This document shows positions 22,394 to 33,621 of a DNA stretch of 64,000 bases, piece by piece; positions within the stretch are counted from its first letter, which is position 1; each line of letters starts with the position of its first letter. Under the pieces are notes generated by a model that saw only the letters and a program-made list of their open reading frames with translations, was not told where the DNA came from and made no database searches. The translations under genes were made by a program, and so were the position numbers. Source of the stretch: Paramyrothecium sp. XJ0827 (Eukaryota; Ascomycota; Sordariomycetes; Hypocreales; Stachybotryaceae); the NCBI GenBank assembly GCA_020881915.1, contig JAJFPB010000009.1, positions 1,922,001 to 1,986,000 on the forward strand, written 5' to 3'.

Positions 22394-23931
22394 ATGGCGA
22401 CGGAAATTGCGCCGGAAGTGATCAGTTCGAACGCCTCAGACAGCACAATGGAGTTGCTTACGGAGAGTGAAACAGACGTTTCAGTTTCCGATGCAAGCAT
22501 GCGTAAACCACATAAGCCGCTAGCTCAACACCTACGAGGATTGTTTGAAGAAAACATCGCCGCCAAGATTTTGCGGACAGCCCAGGGGGGCTTGGTCGAT
22601 AATGTAAGGCAGTGATAGTAACCTCGGTGAAGCTTGACTGACTTGATCAGGATCCACCTACTGCATACCCAGAATACGTCTTCCAAAGAGGACCAGAAGC
22701 TGGGGAGTACATCCTCAGGGAAGCCGACTTTTGGACCTGTGGCTTCTTCCCCGGCAGCATTTACTCAGTAGCGGAGCGCCTTACCAAGTTCCCACAAGCT
22801 GTGCCCGTGCAAGACAAACAGGCCCTTCTCGAAGAGTTATGGGCGCTTGGCGCTCGATGGGCTGAGCCCCTTCACAAAACAGCCTTGAGAACCGACACGC
22901 ATGACATGTCATTCATGATTCAACCATCGATGCGCGTCTTGTGGGAGGTGGGACGCGATCGCCGGGCTTTCGATGCAATTGTCAACGCGGCCAGGGCCCT
23001 TCACACGCGTTTCAACTCCATCGTTGGCGCCATCAGGTCCTGGGACGTCCTCACACAGGAGGGCGTGAACATTACGAGCGCCACTGAAGATTTTCTCGTG
23101 ATCATTGATTCCATGTGCAACCTTGATCTTCTTTACTACGCGTCATCTCACACCGGGGACCCCCAACTCTGGGAAGCTGCCACGGTTCATGCTCGGACCC
23201 TGATCAGGACACACTTCCGTGATGAGGGCTCTACGCAGGGAGGCCAGAAGCTGTACAGTACCACACACGTTGTCAATTTCGACCCGAGATCGGCCGAGAT
23301 TAAGGAGAAACGAACAGGGCAAGGGTACCATGCTGATTCGACATGGGCGCGCGGTCAAGCATGGGGTATTCTCGGATACTCGCAGACATACACGTGGACC
23401 AACAGCGAAGAGTTCTTGGATGCTGCCATAGGACTGGCAGAGTACTTTATCCAGCGCCTGGAAACGTCACCAAAGGATGTTGATAGGGAGGTACCTGGCG
23501 AGAATCGCACACGAGGACGGTATGTTCCATTGTGGGACTTTGACTCCCCTCTCGTAGATGTCGGCGATGGCCCGTTGAGGGATTCCTCCGCAGGCGTTAT
23601 TGCTGCAAACGGAATGCTGGTCTTGTCGCAAGCTCTCAATGGTCTATCAAGAACGGCCGAGAGTAAGAGGTTTCGCGACATGGCAATCACAATCATCGCG
23701 GATACCCTCGACTTTTCTCTAGCTTCCGAGAAAGCAAAGGTTGTTTATGGAGACGAGACCATTTCTACTAGCGACTTGCAGGAGGGAAGCCGATTTGATG
23801 CGATCCTGAAAAACGCCACGGCAAACTTCAACGCCAAAGACCACAAGCGGTATTGGGATCATGGACTTGTGTATGGAGATTACTATTTGATCGAGTTCGG
23901 GAACAGGCTCTTGAAGATGGGCCTTGCTTGA
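22394..23931 (+). CDS. GH88 unsaturated glucuronyl hydrolase
   Basis: Exons 22394-22603 and 22651-23931, joined over a 47-nt intron, give 496 residues. The (alpha/alpha)6-barrel family GH88 is clear from TDTHDMSFM (about residue 150; family catalytic Asp region), [15 protein letters not shown] (about 222; second Asp), [13 protein letters not shown] (about 298), [17 protein letters not shown] and the C-terminal [19 protein letters not shown]88 enzymes remove the 4,5-unsaturated uronic acid left on oligosaccharides by polysaccharide lyases, by hydrating the double bond. There is no signal peptide, so the enzyme should act inside the cell on imported oligosaccharides. It fits as the second step after the BNR_4 protein and next to the MFS transporter. 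Length and motifs look complete and functional. Confidence 0.95.
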
Positions 23932-23995
23932 GAAGAACCGAGACCAACTACAGAGAGACTAAAGTTGATAGATGTACATACAAGAGGTTGGATAC

Positions 23996-26744
23996 TCATT
24001 CAACATTCCCGCCGTTCCCAGACATCCAAGCAAATGGTGTGCCGCTCCCTGTTTGAGCGTTGAAGATCATGTCATCAAGGCTAATGATCCGATCCATTGC
24101 CGTGAAGTGCTCGTCCATTAACGTATGCGATATTGCAGAAAGTCTGTCAGATGGAAGAGCCTCATTAAGAGTGAATGCAGGGGCTTGCATCATCGGTTGA
24201 GCCGACTCGTCACCGATAAGGTCAACCTGGCCTCTTGGCGATACCCTCGAGTGAATGGATGGCGAATGGTGACCCATCCGCCCATCCAAACTCTGTGTCC
24301 ATTGTTGTTGTGCCATTTTTGAGGTGTCTCTCTGTTGCGAGTGGTTTTGAGTGGCGGTATGATTGTTTGGCGATGACGGAGTTTGTGCTAGGCTCTGAAG
24401 CATGCCGGATGTGTAACCCAAAATGTCAATCTCGAACCCCGGGTCTGCTACACACTTTTCATGGAGCTCCCTTAACTCGGAAGCATATTTCGCAGCGAGG
24501 CATGGGGTGCCTGCTGAGTCTAAGAGTGAGCCAAGCCAACGTTGACCCATCTCGTCCAGGCTCTCCACCAGTATCCAGAACTCTGCCGCAAGCTCTGTCT
24601 TGTAGTATTGCCATTGAACTAGGATGGTAAGCACAGCAAAGAAGAACGGAATGTGCTGACCTACCAAGTAAAACTCGCGCACTGATGTAGACACAGAATG
24701 CGTATTGGCTAGCCACGGGCCCGTGTCTCGGCGTATGCTTTAGATACTTCTGTGTTATGGTGGTCGTCTCGATTGCTGCGCCCTGGCAGGTATCGGCACT
24801 GCAGGAACTTGGCAGCTTGAATGTTCTCGACCACCGTGGCTTCGGGTAAGCAATGCTTTGATGCAGCAGAATCATGGACGCATTGTGAGTGACATGTGCA
24901 AGCGTCAGATTTGGGTCCATGTTGACGAGATCTGGCTGCCGAGAGATATTGGAATCCTTCCACCTCTGAGGGAGAAACATTTTCCAGCTGTGGATAGAAG
25001 TCAGCGCCTGTGGAGTGAAGTTGAAACAGAGAACTTACTGGACGAGACGCAAATCCAACTCTTTGAAGCGTGTGAGCCAGCTGCCGACCTGTTGCCTGTC
25101 TTCAAAGTTGACCTTTTGTTGCAGAAAGTACGTGGTGATCCTGCTCAATGACTCCGTTGCCTCTATACAATAGGCAAATGCGCCCACTGTACTCATGTCA
25201 ACCACTTTGTTGTTGCCACCTCGAGCCGTTGCCGGCGCCGCATTCGCTTGATCTGTTGTCTGTTCGGGGCTGGGGTAGTGTCCGGGAAGGAAAGCAATTG
25301 AGTTTTCGAGCCTTGCGCCCGACTTGTCCCAGATACCGAAGAAGGGGGTTGTCACTGCTTCCTCTTTATGCCAAAGACCTCCATCAGCAGGCAGCCTGCG
25401 CTGCACATCATCTGAGGTAAGACTCGTGTTCCAGCTGTAGCAAATCTACGTTAGCAGTTTCGCAGTAGCGCTCAGACAAAAGAATACTTACCCAGTCGTG
25501 ACTGAGCAGTATCGGTCAAGGCAAAATATGGTCCAAAACACACGGCGTCGCTCCTCTTCTACGGTCCAGTCTTTTGAATCCAGCATTGTTGGCAGTGGCT
25601 TTAGCAATGGCTCCACGTCCTTGTGGTCAGCCTCGACGCTGAGCTGTAGATACTCCACGGTCCTCGTCAAGGACCCGATAATTGACCACGCTTTGGAAGC
25701 CTCGCCGTTTCCGATCTGAATTTGTCAGCCACCGTGAAACTTGTTCAGCATGGAAACTCACATCGGTAAATGCCAGAATGATGAGAGACTGCAGGTTTTC
25801 CACTGAAAGGCTTTCCATGGCAGCCAACTTGACAAAATTTCGTGATCGTTGCATCTGTTGCTTGATTCCCTGGGGCGAGAGTCCATGGTCTGCGTTATTA
25901 ACAAAGCGTAATGCAGCCACGACCATGGCATGTAGAACCACCACTAGCTGCGGGAGCTCATCGTTTTCTTGAATCCGTTTTCGAAACCGTGTTTCATGGA
26001 GGACCGGGATCCATGGCTGCGTTATGTCAAAGTACGTGTTGATGACGTCCTCCAAAAGCGCTGCTGGCGGCAAGCTTGTCTTAATGTCATCCAAGTCTTG
26101 CTCCAAGGCAAAAGAGAGATCAACGTTGGGGTTTCCACAACTGTCCACTCTACGGCGCTTTCGTGGACGGTCAACGGTATGCCGGCTGGAGCTGGGCGAA
26201 ACCGTGGGTGACACTACGGCATGATCGTTGAGCCTTTCCGCCCCTGCACCGATGGTGGAACTTGATCTACTGTTCAGCTTGTGCAGCTCCCCGGCCAACA
26301 TTGACAGGATGTCTATGACGTTGTGGGAGGCTGATGATCTTTGGTTAGAAACTTCATCGTGGTAGTGGTTGCAAACACTCGGCTCCTGCGATCTGTTGAG
26401 AACAGCATCCTCTAAGACCTCTACCGACGCATAAGTCAAGCCCAGTTAAGATGATTTACATATTCACTAACCAACTCGCCGGCTCAAACTACCGACGGCA
26501 CCAAGCTTAATGCCAGGCTTGTTCTTTTTGTGATCGTAAATGCATGGTGATTCTCGTGGAGTATTAGTAAGAGCCAATCAACCGACACTAAGGGGCAAGC
26601 CTCACCTAATCTCCGACAGTGAGAGCAGGTTGGCTGTTCACGAGAGCACTTCAACTTCCGGCGTCTACACCCCTGGCAGGACGGAATGTCAGGGCCATCT
26701 GTGGAGCCCTCCTCAAAGGCATTGGTCGTTTCGGAAACATCCAT
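23996..26744 (-). CDS. Zn2Cys6 transcription factor, likely cluster regulator
   Basis: Seven exons (26744-26606, 26552-26472, 26420-25762, 25715-25492, 25434-25039, 24987-24665, 24618-23996) give 814 residues. The zinc cluster is complete at Cys23, 26, 33, 40, 43 and 50, but only if the first intron (GTGAGG donor at 26605) is removed, giving CSHCRRLESPC. A basic coiled linker [13 protein letters not shown] follows. The central fungal_trans domain includes [38 protein letters not shown] and [20 protein letters not shown]. The C-terminus is Gln/Ser-rich and probably activating. It resembles regulators annotated as cutinase- or xylanase-factor-like, but I would not assign an ortholog. Its start faces the MFS gene across 553 nt and its 3' end is 64 nt from GH88, so it probably controls this catabolic cluster. 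Confidence 0.9.
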
Positions 26745-27297
26745 CAGATCGGCAGAACCTCGAATCTGGCTGTCAGCAAACGACAGGTCTCAAAGGTGTG
26801 GCGGGCAAGCGTCAGAATTGTCGGCCGCAGAATGCCCCGACGCAGCGAGGGGAGTTTCCTTTATTGACAGCGAGGCGACTAGGGGCGGATCGACAGTCTC
26901 CATTTCAATCCAATCCCCGCATTGATGGCACATTGAAACCCCGCATCACCTCTGGTTTCTTCCCTGCTAGATGGAGGCCATTATCCGGGGAATCTTGAAT
27001 TGTGGGGGGTCGGTTGGGCTAGACAAACCTGGTAGGGATAAACAGGTTCTCAGGCTCATTAACCCGCTGCCCGGCATGGGTCCGGATCCCGGCGTGGCTG
27101 TAGCCGATGGGAAAGCTTGGTGCGTCTGGCAATTTGACTCCACAATCCCTGCTGCCGTAACGTCGTCTTCAATGCCGTATGTCCAGATGATAAGCGTATA
27201 AAGAGATGCACAGGCGTTGCAACCCAAAGGACGGTTTCGTGTCTCTGCGCTTCCAGCCGCGACTTTGTCCCTCAAGCACGACCATTCCTTCGCAAAA
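26745..27297. promoter_or_regulatory. divergent promoter of regulator and transporter
   Basis: The 553-nt region is shared by the Zn2Cys6 regulator (minus) and the MFS gene (plus). It holds CCGGGG (26985-26990), a CreA-type match, and a GTCCGGATCCCGG stretch with CGG/CCG triplets that could bind a zinc-cluster dimer. A TATAAA sits at 27197. Confidence 0.4.
27197..27202 (+). promoter_or_regulatory. TATA box of MFS transporter gene
   Basis: TATAAA 96 nt upstream of the preferred ATG at 27298. This position also argues against starting at the in-frame upstream ATG at 27217, only 15 nt past the element. Confidence 0.5.
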
Positions 27298-29043
27298 ATG
27301 GCGGCCACGGTCCAGAACGACGAGCTCCAACCGGCGCACAACGTCATCATCCCACAGAGTGTTGCCAAAGATGAGACTATAGCTGTCGCTGCGACAACGA
27401 CGAACGGTAGCATCCATGAGGAACCTGCTGCACGAGAACTCAAGGAGGCACCCACGCGCAATGTGTGGATCGCCTGGATGTACATGTTTGACTGGTATCC
27501 GTCACATTACCCCAAGGATGAGCGAAAGTTTCTGCGGAAGCTCGATGCTTTCATGTTGACCTTCACCTGCATCGCCTTCTTCTTGAAGTGGCTCGACCAG
27601 TCCAACATCAACAGCGCCTACGTGTCGGGAATGAAGGAGGAGCTGGGATTGTACGGCAACGAGTGGGTGGTTCTGGAGCATTCTTACGAGACGTCAGCTA
27701 ATTCCATTACAGATACTCCAAGTTCCCCATGTTTTACAACATCGGCTACGTTATCTGCCAAGTTCCTGCCATGCTCCTCCTCTCACGGCCGAAGTTTACA
27801 AGATGGTTCTTGCCCACCTGCGAGGTGCTTTGGAGTGTCTTGACATTCGCACAATCTCAACTGCAGAATGCCTCTCAGATTTATGGCACGAGGTTTCTCT
27901 TGGGTCTTCTCGAAACCCCTGTGGCCTCTGGATGCCTGTTCATTCTTTCTTCTTGGTACAAGCCAGAAGAGCTCTTCAAGCGTGCTGGCCTTTGGTACAT
28001 GTAGGTTGAGCCAGCGAGCGATCTCGGGACAGACCATTAACAAGCTGCAGCTCGAATAATGTAGGCGTCATGTTCGGTGGCTATCTCCAAGCAGCTGCAT
28101 ACAAGAACCTCAACGGGGTCGGCGGAATGTCTGGCTGGAGGTGGCTCTTCATCATCGATGGCTCCATCTCTCTGCCGCTGTCTTTCCTCGGTTTCCTAAT
28201 TTTCCCTGGTATGCCCATGAGCGGCAAGATTTGGTGGATGACTGAAGAGGAGTACGCACTCGGAAAACAGCGCATGCGCGAAGTGGGAGTCGAACCGCCG
28301 AAGAGGATTACCATGGCCGTATTGAAGCGAATCTTCTGCCACTGGCATTGGTACCTTGGCGTCTTGGCTTACATTCTTTTCCTTTCTGGAGCGTACCCTC
28401 ATGGACAAATGGCCATCTGGCTCAAGGACCTCGCGGAAAAGCATGGCACTTACACGGTCCCCGAGATCAACACAATTCCTACTGGGGCTCAGGGCGTCTC
28501 CGTGATAGTGACCCTCCTCGCAACAAATCTCTGTATGGTGTACCCTACTTGGGTCATCTACCAAATCATCATGGCTATCTTTATGTTTTCAAACATATGT
28601 ATGATGGTCTGGGATATCCCGCATAACCTCAAGTTCTTTGCCTTCTACATGTTTGGCGCGAGCGCTGCAGTTACGCCTATTTTGGCCCCCACAGTGAATT
28701 GGTGGTTGAAGGATTCCGCTGAAGCCCGAGCATTCTTTAGTGGCAGTATGATCGTAAGTTTGTGTACTTTGACGATCCTTACAGCTCCTTAACTAACATG
28801 TTTTAGACCCTGGGCTTCAGTGTCAACTCGTTTTATCCACTCACTGTTTTTCCAGTCGTGGAAGCTCCTCGATGGAAGAAGGGCTATATCGTGAATTTCT
28901 TCTTCATCTTCGGTGCTTGGGCATTCCTGACCACGGGCTATATGTTACATCGTCGATGGGAAAAGAGGCAAGAGGCGCTCAATAATGTCCCGAACCAGAA
29001 AGAGGAGGATGTTAAAGGAGATGACATCCAGCATGTGGCATGA
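27298..29043 (+). CDS. MFS transporter, anion:cation symporter (ACS) type
   Basis: Exons 27298-27662, 27713-28000, 28051-28753 and 28807-29043 give 530 residues. The cytosolic N-terminus leads to the first helices ([33 protein letters not shown]), the typical ACS start around D-x-x-N. Further family marks are [40 protein letters not shown] and [16 protein letters not shown]. Twelve helices and a charged C-terminal tail are evident. Relatives (Dal5, Tna1, Fen2/Liz1) take up organic anions such as allantoate, nicotinate or pantothenate. In this cluster, uptake of acidic sugars or of short uronic oligosaccharides is the natural inference, not proven. The third exon opens with [14 protein letters not shown] after splicing, which supports the joins. 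Confidence 0.93.
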
Positions 29044-29563
29044 TTAGTATTGTATATAGCAAGTTTGAAGGCATTAAGAGTCCAGTGAAACCGTTGTTCT
29101 GGGATGAAGATTTCATCTGACAGGTAAAGCGTGTATATCACAGCCAAAGACTTCTTGTGAGTTTATGAACATCTGCTAGGTGGTCTTGTCATCGTGATAA
29201 TTAGTGGACAAAATTCATATTACTGTAGTCTTGTAAAGTGCTTGAAGGACTGGGACATGAAGTTTCTATGGGAGTAGCCTTGTGCACAAGTGTCGTAGAG
29301 TTCCTTGAAATTGCTTTCAAATGAGCTGGACTGTTTCCATTGCATAATAGTTTTGGCCCATTCGATTCCCCACACTTTCGGCTTGCTATCTTCGCCTAGC
29401 TGGAGCCACCGCGTCCAATTCTCCCGATGGCCCGATGCAGCCCTGCGGAGATGGTCAGTTGGAGTCGTTCTCCCATAAACACATGAATACGCATAACAAG
29501 ACAATCAAATTACCCTTCTGAATGAACTCGAGAAAAGCTATCAGTTTCAACTTAACCAACAAC
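29044..29563. other. region between MFS and DUF2264 genes
   Basis: 3' flank of the MFS gene and promoter of the DUF2264 gene. It contains one orphan exon-like frame on the minus strand, listed separately. Confidence 0.4.
29220..29442 (-). pseudogene. possible orphan last exon of a lost gene
   Basis: A minus-strand frame with good protein character (for example ENWTRWLQLGEDSKPKVWG, then IEWAKTIMQWKQSS) is preceded by a textbook 3' splice site: CTGAC, a pyrimidine-rich gap and CGCAG at 29443. Upstream on this strand lies only the antisense of the DUF2264 gene, so there is no visible place for the rest of a gene. It may be the tail of a gene truncated when the cluster was rearranged, or chance. 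The family is not recognised. Confidence 0.25.
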
Positions 29564-31760
29564 ATGCCTCCGCTCGCCGGTTTCACAGACAATCCATTCC
29601 GAACACGCTCGGATCTGATACGCGCCACAATTGCTCTGTTGCGTCCACTTGTGCCGTGCTTCTCGCCTGACAAGGCACAGATACGTATCCCAGTTGCAAC
29701 GGGAACCCACTTTGACGAAAAGGCCGCGCAGCTCGAAGGGTTTGCGCGACCCCTTTGGGCTGTAGGAGCATTATTGCTGGGCCTGAACCAGGAGACAGAT
29801 GCCGATCTTGCCAAGGCCATTGAAGATGTCGCACAGCCATGGATCGAGGGAATCGTTGCAGGAACAGATCCCGACCACAGAGAGTACTGGGGGATAATGG
29901 ACAACATCGACCAGCGGATGGTGGAAGCCGAAATCATTTCCTTTGCGCTCTTAGCCGCGCCAGAGAGGTTTTTCGCGCCATTGGACGCAGTTCATAAGGC
30001 AAACATCGCCAACTGGCTACGCGCACTCAACGGTCTGCCTATGCCTTTGAACAACTGGCGTTGGTTCCGCGTATTTGCCAATCTAGCGCTACTAAAGGTG
30101 TGCGAGGAACCGGCCGATAACGTTTGGCCTCAGATCACCGCCGATCTGGACGTGCTTGACGGTTTCTACAGATTTGATGGCTGGTCGGCGGACGGCCCGT
30201 GGCTAACGTCTCAACAAGCTGAGGAAGAAGCGCAGCAATACAAGAAAACAGGCCGCCGAGATGCGGTTGGTGTAGGTCGACAGGCCGACTACTATTCAGG
30301 CAGTTTTGCGATACAGTTCAGTCAACTTTTGTACATCCGATTCGCATCGGACATTGATCCTACAAGGGCTGAAAAGTATCGGCAGCGTGCAAGAGACTTT
30401 GGTGCCAATATCTGGAGATACTTTGATGCCGAAGGTAACCCGCTTCTGTCCATATTCGCCAGAAGGAAATGATTTCTGAACACTTTTAGGTGCTGCTATT
30501 CCATTTGGTCGGTCTCTTACCTACCGCTTTGCTTGCGGTGCCTATTTCTCGGCCGTGGCTTTTGCTGGTATCAGTGATATGCCAGCACCTCTTGATAGGC
30601 CAGGAGCTGTCAAGGGATTCACGCTACGACATCTCCGGTGGTGGGCTGCGCGATCTCATGACATATTTCACGTGGATGGAACGCTGAACATTGGATGGCT
30701 TTACCCGTAAGCTTCCGACTGAACCATCACATCGCCAGTGCTAACAAGTTATAGGAACATGTACATGAGTGAAGACTATAACTCACCGCAGTCACCATAT
30801 TGGTGTCTCAAGACCCTCATTGTTGCCGGACTATCCCAAGACGACCAGTTTTGGGCGTCAGAGGAATTACCTTATCCACACAAATGGGGCAGTAAATGGG
30901 TACCAGCACCAGAACAAATACTGTGCAACCACCCACACGGCAACCACCATTTCATGCTGTCTCCCGGCCAGTTTGTCGGGTGGCCTATGAAGGCTACGCA
31001 AGCAAAGTACTGCAAGTTTGCCTACTCTTCCAAGTTCGCCTTCTCCGTGCCGACTGGCCCGCTCATCCAGCAGATTGCGCCGGATAACTCCCTCGCGTTG
31101 AGTAGGGATGGAGGGGAGACGTGGGCTGTCAAATGGAAATGCGAAGAAGTTCGCGCCTTTGAGGTCTCCGTCGTCGGACAGGGTGCAGAGTCCGCCGTTC
31201 CAGCGGCAAGCGTCACATGGTATCCTTGGGGGGACCGGGCTGTGTCGGTCGAAACGACTCTCATCCCCCCGACGAATCGTTGGCCGGACTGGCATGTAAG
31301 ACTTCACCGATTGAGAACGCACGACAAGCTTCGTACTCTACACGCCGTTGGAGGCGGGTTTGCTATCTCTGGGCGTCGTGAGTCGAGTGGAGCAACTTTG
31401 CCGAAATATGAAGAGTTTACATCCGACACAGAAACCAAAGTCGAGGGCATCGTCGAAACTGCAGATTCCACGCTTGTGCTTGCAAATGGCGGCGCCAGTG
31501 GAATTGCTGCATTACCAACGCACTCGAAATGGTCCTCCATCACATCCTATGCATTGAAGCCTGACGCAAACACCAACCTAGCCTGTCAGCGGACCGTCAT
31601 CCCTGTTGTGGAGTACGGGTTTGTGGGAGAAATCCCATCTGAGACTGAGTTTGTGTTGATGGAATGCGTATTTGCCCTTTCAGCGGTGAATGGTGAAGGA
31701 TTGTCTTCAGTATCATTGAGGGACATGGACAAGAGCACGCCACAGGCGGTGAGATTTTAG
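29564..31760 (+). CDS. DUF2264 family protein, putative glycan-active enzyme
   Basis: Exons 29564-30434, 30490-30706 and 30755-31760 give 697 residues; an in-frame ATG at 29522 is less likely. The start [20 protein letters not shown] followed by an all-helical barrel-like N-terminal half ([39 protein letters not shown]) is the DUF2264 signature. The second half holds the [19 protein letters not shown] motif and a beta-rich C-terminal domain. There is no signal peptide. DUF2264 proteins occur in bacterial and fungal glycan-utilisation loci. The toroid-plus-beta-sandwich plan resembles uronic-acid-processing lyases and hydrolases. Here it probably acts on an oligosaccharide released by the BNR_4 and GH88 proteins. 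Substrate and mechanism are unknown. Confidence 0.9.
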
Positions 31761-32206
31761 TCTGACTCTGACAGTCTTCTGACCAATCAGCACCACCAAC
31801 GGGACCGAGAAGATTGCGAGAACATCCCGACAGTGGCGCCAAACGCGCGAGGTTTACATGGGCTCTTAGCCACTTGCCTCTATTGGGCTGGAGCTAACAG
31901 CTTTACCCTCACGTAGAAAATCGGTTATTTCGGTCTCGATTCGGACGATGAGGGGGCTCGTCGAGCAGTCGATAGTTGTACAAATATCCGTGTCTTCCAC
32001 CATTCATTTAGCAAAAGAGCATCATAGTAAAACCAATCAACTAAACTCCATCATCAAATCATTCTTGAACCACCCAAGAAATTTACTGCACCCACAACTC
32101 GTTTCGGCCCGCACCAATTGACTTTGTTGACCCAAGACAGTCTTCATTTACCAATTGACCCTTCGAGCAAACAACCTATTTCTGTTGCCTAGACACCAAT
32201 CCAGCC
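31761..32206. other. intergenic, alpha/beta hydrolase promoter
   Basis: A/C-rich leader before the ATG at 32207 with long CAACCA-type runs, typical of fungal 5' UTRs. No gene is seen. Confidence 0.5.
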
Positions 32207-33013
32207 ATGCCGATCACATATGTTGAGATCGATGGGGGAAAGCTCGCGGTCGATGTCGAAGGCCAAGGGCCACTAGTGATCTGCTCACCAGCCATGGGCG
32301 ATACGCGCGATGCCTTCGCTCCACTTGCCGCCACTCTCGTTGCAGCTGGATACCGTGTCGCTCGCATGGATCTCCGGGGCCACGGTGACAGCAGCATAGG
32401 CTTCAGTCGCTATGGAGATGAACCGACCGCAGACGACTACATAGCCATCATCGGAGCTCTTGGTGAGAGGCGAGCCGTCCTCGCTGGCGCATCCCTTTCC
32501 GCGGGCGCCAGTGTCATCGCCGCTGGGCGGGAATCTGACAAGATTGCCGGGCTCATTCTGCTAGGGCCATTTGTCCGAAACGGCGGGAGCAAGTGGATGC
32601 TCTGGTTACTCCGCATGGCGCTTCTCTGGCCCTGGGGCCCTACCATCTGGAAGGCCTACGCCGCTACCCTCTGGCCCGGGCTTGGCGACCAAGCGAAAGA
32701 GCGCGCAGCGAGCTCTATCAATCTGTTGACACGACCCGATCGATGGGGCGCTTTCCAGGCCACAGTAGCCGGCGCCGACCATGATGTTGTCGCACCGTGG
32801 CTCGGTCGTGCGAAGGAAACCCCAGCATTAGTTGTCATAGGAGAGTCCGACCCTGACTGGTCAGAACCGTTAACAGAGGCAACCTGGGTGGCATCAAATT
32901 TCCAAAATTCCGAGATTTTATCCGTTCCTGGGGCTGGCCACGCACCCATGTTGGAGAAGCCCGATGTTGTCGGCCCAGGGGTGGTACAGTTCCTGCGCCG
33001 GATTGGCTTCTGA
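32207..33013 (+). CDS. alpha/beta hydrolase, intronless
   Basis: A single 268-codon exon. The alpha/beta-hydrolase order is visible: first strands (KLAVDVEGQGPLVICSPAMG), the DLRGHGDSS loop, a nucleophile elbow GASLSAG with Ser96, a cap rich in Trp (KWMLWLLRMALLWPWGP), a likely acid in ESDPDW and a catalytic His in PGAGHAPMLEKPD. The elbow is GxSxS rather than the common GxSxG. No signal peptide is present, so it is cytosolic. The gene lacks introns, is richer in G and C than its surroundings, and the protein reads like bacterial (actinobacterial-type) hydrolases, so transfer from bacteria is possible. The substrate cannot be inferred. It lies between the DUF2264 gene and a second zinc-cluster regulator. 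Confidence 0.9.
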   Translation: MPITYVEIDGGKLAVDVEGQGPLVICSPAMGDTRDAFAPLAATLVAAGYRVARMDLRGHGDSSIGFSRYGDEPTADDYIAIIGALGERRAVLAGASLSAGASVIAAGRESDKIAGLILLGPFVRNGGSKWMLWLLRMALLWPWGPTIWKAYAATLWPGLGDQAKERAASSINLLTRPDRWGAFQATVAGADHDVVAPWLGRAKETPALVVIGESDPDWSEPLTEATWVASNFQNSEILSVPGAGHAPMLEKPDVVGPGVVQFLRRIGF

Positions 33014-33621
33014 GAGTCGCATAGGACGGGTTTAGTGAGAAGTGCTGCTTTATTGCTAGGCGAACCAAGGCTCTTATGGTGATTTTTTAATTAGTACTAA
33101 TACCTGTCTATTATTTTCTCGTATTCTTTTTAGCAAGACTCAAAAGAGATTTTAACAAGATCTATCAGAAGTCATGCTCAATACTCACGCTTGATTATAT
33201 TTTCACTGGAGCGTCTCTGATTTGACTTTGCATCCCTAATAACAATAACATGTTAATCGTGTTGATGGCGTAGAAATACCAGAGAAAACAATTAAGTCCC
33301 TAATACCGGTAAATCATAAAGAACTAACAACCTCACGTCATTGGCAGAGAGTAGTGGGTTCTCCTTGGTTACACAGGCAAACACGGTTACGAATCGAAGA
33401 CGTGGTCATCTCACGCAACAAGCTGCGCTTATCCCAAGCAGGCAAGAGGGGTAGGCGAGTCAGTCAAGGGGGAAACTGAAACCCCCTGTCGTTTTCACCA
33501 AACTTTAGAGCTGTAGGGTAGCCTCCCCCATTGACTCGCCAAGCGCTCATTCTCATCCTCTTGGTTGTTCCCAACCTTCAATGAACCCACTCTGACACTT
33601 TTGGTGGAAAACGCGTCCACA
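33014..33621. other. intergenic
   Basis: 3' flank of the alpha/beta hydrolase, with an AT-rich stretch near 33080-33330, then the promoter of the second Zn2Cys6 gene. No other gene is seen. Confidence 0.5.

Noticed and set aside
26560..26605. Reading the first TF exon through GEACPLVS
   Set aside because: A GTGAGG donor inside this stretch and an acceptor at 26553 give CSHCRRLESPC and continue into YDHKKNKPG; the unspliced frame runs into unrelated sequence.
29455..29937. 160-codon minus-strand frame opposite the DUF2264 gene
   Set aside because: Antisense shadow of a confidently identified coding exon.
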